From positions 186,001 through 250,000 of the forward strand of contig JACRJX010000041.1 of NCBI GenBank assembly GCA_016235595.1: a DNA stretch of 64,000 nt, in the 5' to 3' direction. Below, piece after piece: positions 1 through 9,167 of this stretch. Position numbers and translations under genes: made by a program. Within the stretch, counting starts at the first letter, position 1. Every line of letters begins with the position of its first letter. The notes beneath the pieces were generated by a model. The model was given only the letters and a program-made list of their open reading frames with translations. It did no database searches and had not been told where the DNA came from. This DNA comes from Verrucomicrobiota bacterium. Lineage in GTDB: Bacteria > Verrucomicrobiota > Verrucomicrobiia > CAIQCK01.

Positions 1-109
1 GGGATTGATCGGAGTCATGCCTTGGCAACTTCACATCAGCCAAGCGGAGTTTGCCCTCAAGGATTCTCCTGGCCTTTGACTTGGGAAGCGTGACGTAGAA
101 CAATTTCAT
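1..109 (-). CDS. partial hypothetical protein (N-terminal 36 residues)
   Basis: The reverse strand reads an open frame from ATG at 107-109 to the window edge. It begins MKLFYVTLPKSKARRILEG and has no stop. A clean Shine-Dalgarno GGAGG lies five bases upstream of the ATG, which supports the start. The N-terminal shape (short beta strand, then a helix with a basic run) recalls small ADP-ribosyltransferase-like or toxin-like proteins that open with a similar phrase, but 36 residues are too few to assign a family. The rest of the gene lies outside the window. Confidence 0.45.
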   Translation of the reverse strand, partial: MKLFYVTLPKSKARRILEGKLRLADVKLPRHDSDQS

Positions 110-337
110 GGGCCTCCGCTGTTCATGGGCAGATTGCACCTGCCGGAGGGAAAAGTCAGGTCAAATGACGCCGCCCCGTAGGTGTGTCAACAATTCAACA
201 GTCGCAGGTCAAAATGAGAACACTTTGCACACGAGAACCACCTCTTGATGGTTGTCCTGAGCGTGGAACCGCGTGGCATCCCTCCTGCTACTCTCTGGGC
301 CTAAGAAAAGCAGATCAAAAACGAACTGGAGACAACA

Positions 338-502
338 ATGAAAAAGATGAAGAACTCGGCACATGGCGTCAGCAGCCCGTGGACCTTGGGTGAATTGGTA
401 ACATTGGCCTTCGATGTCACACCCAATCGTGCGAGGGCCGTGAAGCTGCTTGGAGTATTGCTGGGCGGACAGCCAATCCGAGTCAAAGTGAGGGGAGGGT
501 GA
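338..502 (+). CDS. small hypothetical protein, 54 aa
   Basis: A 54-codon frame starts MKKMKNSAHGVSSPWTLGEL and ends with a Gly- and Arg-rich tail (VKVRGG). GGAG lies eight bases upstream of the ATG. The middle reads as a short amphipathic helix (residues about 17-42). I do not recognise a family. The leader (316-340) is nearly repeated before a second micro-ORF at 563, 21 of 25 bases matching, which argues that this is a genuine translated unit rather than chance. A short antisense frame also crosses the region but has no ribosome site. Function unknown. Confidence 0.45.
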   Translation: MKKMKNSAHGVSSPWTLGELVTLAFDVTPNRARAVKLLGVLLGGQPIRVKVRGG

Positions 503-562
503 TTCTGGAGACGACCCGACATCAGGAAAGCGAATCAAACCAACAACGAACAGGAGACTGCA

Positions 563-622
563 ATGATGAAAACCGTGGTGTCAGCGAACGATATTCGATG
601 CCGGTGGCCTCCGATGAGATGA
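563..622 (+). CDS. putative 19-residue micro-ORF
   Basis: AGGAG sits at normal distance before ATGATG, and the frame gives 19 residues before TGA. The sequence from about 541 to the ATG resembles the leader of the 54-residue ORF at 338. It could be a decayed second copy of that gene, a leader peptide, or chance. There is no family match that I can see. Confidence 0.2.
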   Translation: MMKTVVSANDIRCRWPPMR

Positions 623-781
623 TTGTAACGTTTCGGTAACGCCCCTTGCAAAGTTCCAAACATCGGTTACGGTAGCACCAATTTAAGAGACAGTTCTCGA
701 CGTGGACTTGGAATTAGCGGTCCGAGGGCCGAGGGGCAGCTCGGGAATTCCGATCCGCGTTTTGCTTTTCAGGTGGAGCCT

Positions 782-1510
782 ATGAAGTCCGCTTTCCAAC
801 GAACCACGAAAACAGAAACAGAGTTGAAGGGGGTGCGACAGATTGTCGTTGTGGGCGATGTCGGCTGCACCGGTTTTGGTGATCTGAGCAAACAGGTGTT
901 TGGTGCCGTGCTGCGTCATCAAGCCGATCTGTTTATGATTACAGGGGATCTTGCACATACCGGGGCCACGGAACAATTGACTGAGGTGATCGATTTCTGC
1001 AACACGCGAACGCAAAAGCCGGTGTTTGCTCTTTGCGGCAATCATGATTTGCCCGGCTACGCAGAATGTTGCGGATTGTCCACATATGCCATTGTGTTGC
1101 AGCGGGTGGTTCTGGTGTGTCTTGATAATTCAAAGGGCAGTTTTGAACCAGCCGACCTTGAGTTTCTACGGCATCAGTTGCAGAAGCATGATGGGAAACG
1201 GTTTGTCGTCCTGTTCCACGTTCCCCCACCACTTGAATCCATCCGATCCGTGATGAAAGAGGATGCGTGGCATGAATTGCGGAGGGTTCTGGATTCACAT
1301 AAGAGCCGGATCGATTGCATCATCTGCGGCCACCTCCACGGCTTTCATGAGTATCACCTCGACGGCTACCACATTTTCATTACCGCAGGGGGTGGTGCCG
1401 CGATGATCTACCAAATGCCCAAGGAAGAATGCAAAACTTTCAACGCCCTGAGGTTGGCGTTCAAAGACGATGGGTCAATTGCCATCGAAATGATACCGAT
1501 CCAAGTGTGA
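782..1510 (+). CDS. calcineurin-like metallophosphoesterase
   Basis: The protein (about 242 aa, no signal peptide) carries the ordered metal-binding motifs of the calcineurin-like phosphoesterase fold: GDVGCTG near the N-terminus, GDLAHTG about 40 residues later, GNHD, a lone His in VVLFHVPPP, and the C-terminal GHLHGFHEYH. The first motif is GDxG rather than the usual DxH, a variant known from purple-acid-phosphatase-like members. It should be a cytosolic di-metal phosphoesterase of unknown substrate. The ATG at 782 follows GGTGGAG closely; an in-frame GTG at 773 is the alternative. It sits alone among decayed mobile DNA, so it may be island cargo. Confidence 0.85.
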   Translation: MKSAFQRTTKTETELKGVRQIVVVGDVGCTGFGDLSKQVFGAVLRHQADLFMITGDLAHTGATEQLTEVIDFCNTRTQKPVFALCGNHDLPGYAECCGLSTYAIVLQRVVLVCLDNSKGSFEPADLEFLRHQLQKHDGKRFVVLFHVPPPLESIRSVMKEDAWHELRRVLDSHKSRIDCIICGHLHGFHEYHLDGYHIFITAGGGAAMIYQMPKEECKTFNALRLAFKDDGSIAIEMIPIQV

Positions 1511-1520
1511 TCTCGTCATC

Positions 1521-1811
1521 TCACGCCTTCAACTGCACCGTTTGCAGGGCGGGGATCAGACAGTCGGGCGTGTCGTTCGCCGGTGAATTGACGATCTGGC
1601 TGACCGGGTAGAACTCCATCTGTTCTGGTGGATACGGCTTCAGCAACGACAGCAACTTGGCCGTATCCAGCACCAGCGGATCGAGCCAAACATCTTCTGC
1701 TTCACGATTCAGGATTACCGGCATTCGATCATGGACGGGCTTAAGCAACTCGAATGCTGTAGCAGAGATTAACCTCAACCTTGATCTGATCAACTTGCCA
1801 ACGAAGAACAA
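1521..1811 (-). pseudogene. C-terminal fragment of a SRAP (YedK/HMCES-like) protein
   Basis: The frame encodes the C-terminal third of an SOS-response-associated peptidase: VHDRMPVIL, a WLDP motif, then YPVSQIVNSPANDTPDC. In intact family members about 220 residues are present and the catalytic Cys is residue 2; here the N-terminal half with that Cys is missing, and homology fades upstream of about position 1775. Intact SRAP proteins crosslink to abasic sites in single-stranded DNA. This copy cannot do so and is read as a deletion remnant. It lies just before the truncated tRNA and integrase, consistent with decay of an integrated island. Confidence 0.75.
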
Positions 1812-2123
1812 GTCCTCCAGCTGATGATTTGGTTAACGAGAACCGGTCGCACATGAAGAACAACAGGCGGACGGGATGTTGGGGGCGAGACGGACGATGA
1901 AGATGAGCAGGTTATGGGGAAAGCCGGAGGCGATGGGTTTTCGGTGGGGGCGGCTTGCCGGCTTCAACCCCAAAAAAAGTGGTAACCCGACTGGCAACCT
2001 TGGAGAAAAAAAAGGGGCCACATGGGGCCAAACAGGACAATGAAAAAACGTCGCAACTCTTTGCGGTTGTTCCGGTAGGGTATTCGGAACAAAAAGGGGG
2101 CACGTGGGACATTCCTGCTTGTC
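1812..2123. other. non-coding stretch inside the island remnant
   Basis: No gene with a start signal or recognisable product is seen. The stretch holds an A-rich run (about 1970-1990 and 2008-2018) and several overlapping chance frames on both strands with no motif. Confidence 0.5.
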
Positions 2124-2757
<634 letters not shown>

Positions 2758-2759
2758 TT

Positions 2760-2990
2760 ATGAACGGGAGACCTTCCGCCGACAACGGCCTTGCCAAACT
2801 GAAGCGCTGTCTGTGGGCAACGGCAGATCAACTCTGGGCCAATTCATCGCTCCGGTCCTCCGAATACTCAGCGCCGGTTCTGGGATTGATCTTTTTTCGA
2901 TTCGCCGACAACGCCTTCATCAAAGCCGAAGCGGAGTTAAAAGGGGGCAGGTCACCCGCGCCTTTGCGGAGCCAAGAACTTGATTGGTGA
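2760..2990 (+). pseudogene. N-terminal fragment of a type I restriction methylase (HsdM)
   Basis: The first 60 or so residues match the N-terminal domain of type I restriction-modification methyltransferase subunits: LAKLKRCLWATADQLWANS, then SSEYSAPVLGLIFFRFADN and AEAELK. Intact HsdM has about 500-600 residues with an NPPF/NPPY catalytic motif; here homology stops near 2945 and the frame ends at 2990 with unrelated sequence. It is a remnant of a restriction-modification locus carried by, or destroyed with, the neighbouring integrated element. The ATG coincides with the breakpoint of the integrase fragment. Confidence 0.75.
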
Positions 2991-3085
2991 GGATTGGGGG
3001 TGTAAACTTACAATTATTGGAAATCCGGATTCCGAGGCCAGGATCAAGAACACGGCTTGTTGCTTAGGCTAACGAGGAGGACGAA

Positions 3086-4141
3086 ATGAGGCGATCGATT
3101 CTGGCGTGTATTGTAGGTGTGTTTGCCACGGTGGTTGTTGCGCAGGAGTTGTCGCCGGTGCGTATGGCTATTGTGCCAGTGAGCAACCGGAAGATGAGTG
3201 GATCGCAATCGGCTGCGTTGCAACCCATGGGCGGTCAGCAGTCGGGTGCGGGAAGGTATTTGCGGATCACCATTCTTAACGTCACAACGAAACCACTGAC
3301 GGGTGTCACAGTGCGATGGGGCATCTTGAAATCCATGCCGCAGCATGCAGTAACAATGACTTTCGGCAACATGCGCAGACAGACCGTTCCTGTGGCTGCT
3401 TTCGGTGGCCAGGACACTTTCGATTTTAAACCGAGACAGGAGAAGGTTTTCGAGACTGAATTTCTCGACGCCAGTGTGGGCAAAAAATCAAACTCCGTGT
3501 TTCAGTCGAAAGAGAAAATTGAAGGACATGCTGTTGAGGTTTACTTCGATGGCAAAATCGTGGCGCAGGAATACGTTGGTTTCCGTGGCGCCAAGCATCT
3601 GCTGGAGGAACTTCATCCCATCGCGACAGCCAGCGATGATACCGTACGGGATACCACGTCCAAGATCATCCCACCGCCAGTGACATCGCAGGCAGCGTCA
3701 ACGTCCAGTTCGGCATTGGCAATTTCGCAACGGCCGGCGTTCCCTACGCCGCCGGCAAAGAAAGGCATTCGTTTCGACGGACTGTATACGACCGCCGACG
3801 AGAAAGACATCAAGTTAGCAAGCGGTTTGAATCCCTACCGAAAGAACGTGACGCGCAAAGGACGCGATTACTACCGGTTCTACCCGGATGGAACGGTGGC
3901 GAGCGTTCATGTATCCGCCGGCCCCACAGGATCCGCGTTAGAGGAACAAAGCCAGAACGTCGGCAAGTGGTTTGGGCGCGGCCACAGGGGAGCGCAACAG
4001 GGGCGTTACATTGTCAACGGACCGAGAATCGAAATGACCATCGGAAGAACCAAACTTGAGGGAACAGTGCCAGAAGAAGACCAAGTGTTGAAGCTCGGTT
4101 CGATACAACTCCAGTTCATCTATATCGCAACCTTGCCATAG
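3086..4141 (+). CDS. secreted hypothetical protein
   Basis: The 351-residue product starts with a Sec signal (MRRSILACIVGVFATVVVAQ) after a strong ribosome site GAGGAGG. Residues about 50-150 look like a beta-sandwich (alternating hydrophobic strands, GRYLRITILNVTTKPLTGV). A Ser/Thr/Pro-rich linker spans about 195-225, and a C-terminal domain (about 230-351) contains KGIRFDGLYTT and YYRFYPDGTVASVHVS, a pattern of a small beta-rich fold. I do not recognise the family. Base composition looks less GC-rich than the housekeeping genes further on, and the gene directly follows the island scar, so recent acquisition is possible. Confidence 0.75.
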   Translation: MRRSILACIVGVFATVVVAQELSPVRMAIVPVSNRKMSGSQSAALQPMGGQQSGAGRYLRITILNVTTKPLTGVTVRWGILKSMPQHAVTMTFGNMRRQTVPVAAFGGQDTFDFKPRQEKVFETEFLDASVGKKSNSVFQSKEKIEGHAVEVYFDGKIVAQEYVGFRGAKHLLEELHPIATASDDTVRDTTSKIIPPPVTSQAASTSSSALAISQRPAFPTPPAKKGIRFDGLYTTADEKDIKLASGLNPYRKNVTRKGRDYYRFYPDGTVASVHVSAGPTGSALEEQSQNVGKWFGRGHRGAQQGRYIVNGPRIEMTIGRTKLEGTVPEEDQVLKLGSIQLQFIYIATLP

Positions 4142-4336
4142 TGACCGGACTCACCTTTTCGAGCCACTGGCATGACAGTCTGTGGCTGGGTTTGATGTTA
4201 CCTGTTCGTTGGGGTTCTGTCCGTCCCCAGCGCAGGGAGGGCGTAGCCCAACCGAGTCAGGGATGAACTTCATAGTCTCGACAAGCCACTCGCGCGCCGG
4301 TGTCACCCTGCCGGCAGATGGCGTCGGGAAACAGGA

Positions 4337-6484
4337 TCACCGGGCGAATCTGATCAACCCCTGATATCCAGCCGGGATGAGGACCAAATCCTCACCAATG
4401 AATGCGCAGTCGGCTGAACCGCTGAGCTTGAACTGGCTTATCAGCTTCGGCTCGCGCAGGTCCGATATATCGACAAACGTCACGTCGCCTTCGACCCGGT
4501 TGCAGGCAACGAGGAGATTCCCGCGACAGGTCGGCTTGCCGCGAAAAACCGGACCGCCTTTGATTTTGTAAACCGGCAGGCCTTCGTAGTTGCCCTCGTA
4601 TCCGGGCTTGTAGAACGAATAGCCGCCGTTTCTGGTCAGCAACGCGTACGGGCCGCAAGAACAATACCCGCCCGCTTCCATATCCGGCAGGATTCTCGGA
4701 ATATCCGGCAGCGGCTTCGGCTTGCTGCCGCCGAGATCCTGCATGAACGTCCGGCCGCCGCACCACGTCCCGCAGATGTATCTGCCGTCGATGAAGCCGT
4801 TGCAGAGTTGGCGATAGTAAACCAGCCCGCCCCAACCGCGTTCGGTCTGGACAAGCCGGGGATGGCCGAGATCGGAAACATCGATGATCTCGTACATGTT
4901 GCCGCCCGCGTGAACCACGGCAAACCGTCCGTCAGACGACACGCGAACCTGCTTGATCGGGAATTTCGAAACATACGTGCTCACGAGCTGCAGCTTCGCG
5001 CCATCAACGTGGTAGATGCCCAATCCGCCGGCGCTTTCCGCCACATAGAGCTTGTTCCCATCGGCCTGCACATCCATCGCAAATCCGCGCGTGGCGTGTT
5101 TCGCCAGAAGACCAAGGTTCTTATCCAAAACGTGAAGCCCCGCCGACCCGCACGCGGCGTACACCACACCGTTCTTCTCGACGGCCGCGTAAACCTGTCC
5201 GCCAGGACGATAGTGTTTCACGCCGGTTGCGAGAGGCTTCGCCTCCGTTCGCATCTTGTCCGGATCCAGTTGGTGAAAATCGCCTTCGACTTTCAGTCGT
5301 TTTTCCGCCTGCCCTCCGTCTCCTGTTTCCGCCCTGGCAAGCTGTTTGTCTTGGAACACGTGCAGGTCAGAATACAGACCGGTGAAATACAGGTAGCCGT
5401 CAGTTGCGACCAAGCCGCAAACCGGGCTGTAGATTTTCTCCTTCGGGTCAAACGGCAAGACCGGCAAGCGCAGACCGTTCTTGGACTCCATGTTCATTTT
5501 GCGGAATCCCTTGTCACCGGGATGCAAGGGAATGCGGATCTGCGCCACTTCCTTTGGATTCTTGGGATTGGACACGTCCAGAATGAACACGCCGTTGTAT
5601 GTGTGATACAGATACGCGTATGGATACGACAGCTTGACCCGCCACGTGTCCGGCCATCCGAAATAGAACCGCCAATCGAACTTCACCCGCGAGAGGTGCT
5701 TCGGATGCGCGGGGTCGGAGACATCGTAGATGTCCATGCCGTTGCCGGCGCCGTATCCCGGGTCCTCGAGGTGCAGATCCGCCCCGGGGCGATGATGCCC
5801 CATCGCGGCGTAGAGGATGCCATTGCGAACACAGATGCCGTCGCCGCGTCCATCCAGCTTGACGGTCGCGACCTGCTTCGGCGCTGCCGGATTGCGAACA
5901 TCGCAAATCGCCACGCGCCGCTCCCCCCACGCCCCTGCGTAGAGATAACCGTCGCTGACTTCACACGATTGCGCCTCGCCCACGCGCATGATCGAAACAT
6001 GTTTGGGATTCTTTGCATCAGAAACATCGATGATCTCCACGCCAAACCACCGGCAGGCGATGAATGCAAAATGATCGGCAAGGGCGATTCCCGTTGCGAA
6101 TTCAATCGTGTCGTAGCGGGCAATAATTTTCGGCTGGGCAGGATCGGAAACATCGACCACGAACAGCCCGTCCTCTCTTGCAGTAATGAACGCCGTCTTG
6201 CCGCGAACAACAATCTGTCGAAGGTTCCCCACATTCTCCAGTTTCCCGACCACCTTCGGTACGGCGGGATTCTCCAGCGACAGGATCACCAGGCTCCGAT
6301 CCTGGAGGGCATACAGGCGCCCGCCCTCGCGAACCACATCCATGCACCCGCCGATTCCCGCGCCCCCGGTCGGAACACGCTCGTTCGCGAATTTGATCGC
6401 AACCGTGTTGACGCTCGTCCCCTCCTGGGCAAGCACCACACACGGCAGGACCAACAACAGAATACAACACACAGTGTTTTTCAT
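4337..6484 (-). CDS. secreted LVIVD-repeat beta-propeller protein
   Basis: The 715-residue protein begins with a Sec signal MKNTVCCILLLVLPCVVLAQ; an upstream in-frame Met (6538) gives an implausible extension, so 6484 is preferred. From residue about 50 it is made of LVIVD repeats: blocks such as LFVVDVSDPAQPKIIARYD, EIIDVSDAKNPKHV, MDIYDVSDPAHPKHLSRV and FILDVSNPKNPKEVAQI, with more near the C-terminus (TFVDISDLREPKLISQF). Such repeats form periplasmic or surface propellers that usually act as binding scaffolds. No catalytic motif is seen. It is transcribed alone; a decayed RAYT fragment lies about 80 bases upstream of its start. Confidence 0.85.
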   Translation of the reverse strand: MKNTVCCILLLVLPCVVLAQEGTSVNTVAIKFANERVPTGGAGIGGCMDVVREGGRLYALQDRSLVILSLENPAVPKVVGKLENVGNLRQIVVRGKTAFITAREDGLFVVDVSDPAQPKIIARYDTIEFATGIALADHFAFIACRWFGVEIIDVSDAKNPKHVSIMRVGEAQSCEVSDGYLYAGAWGERRVAICDVRNPAAPKQVATVKLDGRGDGICVRNGILYAAMGHHRPGADLHLEDPGYGAGNGMDIYDVSDPAHPKHLSRVKFDWRFYFGWPDTWRVKLSYPYAYLYHTYNGVFILDVSNPKNPKEVAQIRIPLHPGDKGFRKMNMESKNGLRLPVLPFDPKEKIYSPVCGLVATDGYLYFTGLYSDLHVFQDKQLARAETGDGGQAEKRLKVEGDFHQLDPDKMRTEAKPLATGVKHYRPGGQVYAAVEKNGVVYAACGSAGLHVLDKNLGLLAKHATRGFAMDVQADGNKLYVAESAGGLGIYHVDGAKLQLVSTYVSKFPIKQVRVSSDGRFAVVHAGGNMYEIIDVSDLGHPRLVQTERGWGGLVYYRQLCNGFIDGRYICGTWCGGRTFMQDLGGSKPKPLPDIPRILPDMEAGGYCSCGPYALLTRNGGYSFYKPGYEGNYEGLPVYKIKGGPVFRGKPTCRGNLLVACNRVEGDVTFVDISDLREPKLISQFKLSGSADCAFIGEDLVLIPAGYQGLIRFAR

Positions 6485-6563
6485 TTTTGTAAATGGTCTA
6501 AGGCAGAGCATCATCGGGTTGAAGAACAATGCGCGCACAAGTCTCCAGAATCCGGGTCATATC

Positions 6564-6645
6564 TCAACAACAAACACATTCCTCCAACAATTCCAGGAAT
6601 CGCAACCGATCTTTGTCGCCGCGAAACACCCGCTTGCGTTCACAC
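6564..6645 (-). repeat. remnant of a REP-associated (RAYT) transposase element, copy 1
   Basis: On the reverse strand the segment reads ERKRVFRGDKDRLRFLELLE before a stop, the beginning of a Y1/REP-associated transposase (consensus RGNERRxIFRDDxDRERFLELL). It is about 80-85 percent identical over some 90 bases to copy 2 at 8892-9106, including the outer GGGTCATATCTCAACA end. No right-hand terminal repeat is recognisable. It lies 80 bases upstream of the LVIVD gene and points the same way. Confidence 0.7.
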
Positions 6646-6776
6646 CAATTCTCTAGCACAGATCCCGGCGACGGTTAATCAGTGACCGGGTTCTGCTTTT
6701 GAGCGAAGCAAAGTGCAAACCATCCGTCCAGAGCAATCCATTGTCCGCAGCGTTTCGACGCGCTCGTCATGCTGGC

Positions 6777-8288
6777 TCAAACCTGTGTGTTCTTCGAGAC
6801 AAATGGCACGTCGTGGGCGCGCGCGATGAGGTTGGCAGCGATGCGACCGGATTCGTAAATAGTGGGCAGGCCGCTGCCGGGATGCGTGCCGCCACCGACC
6901 AGATAACAATTGTCGAGTTCCTCAAACCGGTTTCGCGGCCGGAAGTACAGCATCTGCGACAACGTATGGGCGAGGTTAAACGTTGCGCCAAGGTGAATGT
7001 TCATTTCCTGCCATGTGTCCGGCGCAATGACAATCTCTTCGCGTATGTGGTTGGCGATGTCCTTCATCGTCGTGCGAGCGGCGATGGCCTGAAGCACACG
7101 ATTGCGAAAAGCCGGCTTCTCACGTTGCCAGTCAATGTTGCTCGATTGATTCGGCACCGGCACGAGCACGTAGAGCGAAGAGTGGCCGCGTGGCGCCAGC
7201 GACGGGTCGGTGACACTCGCGTTGCGAACGTAGAACGAGATGTCTTCGGACAAAACCTTGCGCTGGAAAATGTCGGCAATGTTGGCCTTATAGTCGCGCG
7301 CAAACACGATGGCATGGTGCGGCATGTCATAGAGCTTGTCCAAGCCGAGGTAGAGCATGAATGTCGAGCAGGAGAACCGGCGCTTGTCAATGTTCTCCGG
7401 ACTGTATTTCCGCAGCACACCCGGCGGCACCAACCGGTTCATTGCGTAGCCAAAATCGGCGTTAAGCACCAACTCATCGCCGAGCACCTGCTCGCCGCTT
7501 TCCAGTTCGACGCCGCGGACGCGCCGGCCATCGAGCAGGAGCTTTTTTACCGGAGTATTTAACCGCATCGTCGCGCCCAGTTCGCCCAACACCTTCGCCA
7601 TCGCTTCGGAAATTTCACTCAGGCCACCCATGACGTGGTAGATGCCGTGTGCGTGCTCAACATAGGGCAGGATGGCGAACGCGCCGGGACATTCCCAAGC
7701 CGACATGCCGAGATATTTTGACTGGAACGTGAAGGAGAGCTTGAGCTTGTCATCGTCGAAATAATCGCCCAGCACATCCAGCAAAGAACGGCCGATACTC
7801 AGTCGCGGCAGCGCTCGCAGAAAGTCTCGCGAAAAATACTGGCTGAACGTCGCATAGTCCTTCTGCAGGCACGGATACATCCGATGGAACCGATCCTTCT
7901 CGCGCAACATGAACCGTGCGTAACCCTCGCGACTGCCGGGAAAGCGCCTTTCCAATTGACGGACCATCGCCTCGCGATCCGTCGTCGGGTCAATCGCGAA
8001 GTCCTCGAACTGGAGCCGATACATCGGGTCGAGCGCGGCGAACTGGAGATAGTCCCCGCTTTTGCGGCCCGCCTCCTCGAACACTTCGTCGAGGATGAAC
8101 TTCATCATCAAAAACGTCGGCCCCGTATCGAACACATAGTCACCACAGCGGATGGACGCGTTGCGTCCGCCAACGTGTGCCTCCTTTTCAAACACAGTGA
8201 CATTGAATCCGCGGCTGGCCAGCAACATTGCTGCGGTGAGTCCGCCCGGCCCAGCGCCGACCACGAGGATGTTTTTTCCCGGTTTCAT
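6777..8288 (-). CDS. phytoene desaturase family (CrtI-like) flavoprotein
   Basis: The 503-residue protein opens with a Rossmann FAD-binding motif (NILVVGAGPGGLTAAMLLASRG, GxGxxG near residue 10) and the following VFEKEAHVGGRNAS, as in CrtI/CrtN/CrtD. The C-terminal FAD-contact region GGGTHPGSGLPTIYESG (about 465-480) is diagnostic for the phytoene-desaturase family. Members remove hydrogens from carotenoid backbones, or isomerise or oxidise them; which reaction this one performs cannot be read from sequence alone, and no crtB or crtE lies nearby. It starts five bases after the stop of a thioredoxin-like secreted protein, so the two are probably co-transcribed. Confidence 0.85.
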   Translation of the reverse strand: MKPGKNILVVGAGPGGLTAAMLLASRGFNVTVFEKEAHVGGRNASIRCGDYVFDTGPTFLMMKFILDEVFEEAGRKSGDYLQFAALDPMYRLQFEDFAIDPTTDREAMVRQLERRFPGSREGYARFMLREKDRFHRMYPCLQKDYATFSQYFSRDFLRALPRLSIGRSLLDVLGDYFDDDKLKLSFTFQSKYLGMSAWECPGAFAILPYVEHAHGIYHVMGGLSEISEAMAKVLGELGATMRLNTPVKKLLLDGRRVRGVELESGEQVLGDELVLNADFGYAMNRLVPPGVLRKYSPENIDKRRFSCSTFMLYLGLDKLYDMPHHAIVFARDYKANIADIFQRKVLSEDISFYVRNASVTDPSLAPRGHSSLYVLVPVPNQSSNIDWQREKPAFRNRVLQAIAARTTMKDIANHIREEIVIAPDTWQEMNIHLGATFNLAHTLSQMLYFRPRNRFEELDNCYLVGGGTHPGSGLPTIYESGRIAANLIARAHDVPFVSKNTQV

Positions 8289-8293
8289 GGCAG

Positions 8294-8806
8294 TTATGGC
8301 TTCGCCGTATCAATCACCACAAATAATTCGCGCAGCATCGCATCGGTGGCGCGACCCTGCCATTCTCGCAACAAACGCCCGTCGCGGTCAATCAGCAGTA
8401 TGCCCGCCTGTCCCTTGGTGCAACCCAGCTGCCGGCTGACCTTCCCAGACCAGTCCAGCATCACCGGGTATTGTTGCTGCTTCTTGAACTGGCTCGCCAC
8501 CATGCCGCGAAGCAATCCCGGAACAGCCGACATGTCTGCCACACCATCAATGTCAATCCTTGACCCATAACGCGCGCGGACCGGCTTGACCCAAGACTCG
8601 ACTTGAGCCGAGCCTTTCTTGTCCGCGACTGTCAGGAGCGACAAATTCTCCTTTGGGAAATAATACCGATGCTCGCGTCCGTTCTGGTCGGTCAACTCGA
8701 AGCCGCTGATCTGCCTGCCCGCCGCAGGTGCGGCGGCGACTATCAAAGTGATGATCAATGCTAGACAAGGCACCAGTGATTTCATTTTCTTCACTTTCTT
8801 CATCAT
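8294..8806 (-). CDS. secreted thioredoxin-like (YtfJ/redoxin-type) protein
   Basis: The start is taken at the paired Met codons at 8801-8806, which give a Sec signal (MKSLVPCLALIITLIVAAAP). The long in-frame extension to 8980 runs antisense through a transposon remnant and is not credible. The mature part (about 140 aa) has a thioredoxin-like layout: FELTDQNGREHRYYFP, a strand LLTVADKKGSAQVESWVKPV, then YPVMLDWSGKVSRQLGCTKGQAGILLIDRDGRLLREWQG. The cis-Pro region (QAGILLID) fits the fold, but there is no CxxC pair, so classical disulfide chemistry is unlikely. It precedes the CrtI-like gene by five bases. Confidence 0.65.
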   Translation of the reverse strand: MMKKVKKMKSLVPCLALIITLIVAAAPAAGRQISGFELTDQNGREHRYYFPKENLSLLTVADKKGSAQVESWVKPVRARYGSRIDIDGVADMSAVPGLLRGMVASQFKKQQQYPVMLDWSGKVSRQLGCTKGQAGILLIDRDGRLLREWQGRATDAMLRELFVVIDTAKP

Positions 8807-8891
8807 CTTTTCAGCAGGTTGCCGGAAGGCTTCATTGGGAGTGCGCAGATCGGCACTATGATCTCGGCGTTCTTCATGGTTTGACGAAGAA

Positions 8892-9106
8892 GGGTCATGT
8901 CTCAACATCAGGCATATCCTCCAACAACTCCAGGAATCGCAACCGATCCTTTTCGTCGCGGAACACCCGCTTGCGTTCATTGCCCCGGGCGACGACGTGA
9001 CACCACCCGCCCGCCATTTCGATTCTTAACGGTCGTGCCATGCCCGCGAGAATGTGCCAACGCTCATTTCAGGTCAAGCGACATGCCTGACGTTGAGACC
9101 TGACCC
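8892..9106 (-). mobile_element. 215-bp MITE-like derivative of a REP-associated transposase element
   Basis: Imperfect terminal inverted repeats of 27 bases bound the segment: 8892-8918 and 9080-9106 match at 24 of 27 positions when one is reverse-complemented. Between them lies the N-terminal coding part of a RAYT transposase (8895-9041, reverse strand). The left repeat supplies the stop codon of that truncated frame. The layout fits an internal-deletion derivative that could be mobilised in trans by a full RAYT. A second, more decayed copy is at 6551-6650. Confidence 0.65.
8895..9041 (-). pseudogene. truncated REP-associated tyrosine transposase (RAYT), 48 codons
   Basis: The reverse-strand frame begins MARPLRIEMAGGWCHVVARG and continues NERKRVFRDEKDRLRFLELL, the N-terminus of Y1-type REP-associated transposases. 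The HUH metal-binding pair and catalytic Tyr of the family lie further on and are missing; intact proteins are about 200-300 residues. The first residues fit the family start, so the deletion is internal or C-terminal rather than at the 5' end. Confidence 0.75.
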
Positions 9107-9167
9107 CACTTGCGGAGTTTGCGAAAATGGGTGTCTTCTATGCCCGTGTTAAGTGATTTGTTTTGGT

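Noticed and set aside
4142..4336. Possible RNA gene or terminator downstream of the secreted protein
   Set aside because: Only a 6-base inverted repeat (AGCCAC/GTGGCT) with no T-run and no tRNA-like fold.
4808..6685. 625-codon forward frame opposite the LVIVD gene
   Set aside because: Antisense shadow of a GC-rich gene; no ribosome site and no recognisable motif.
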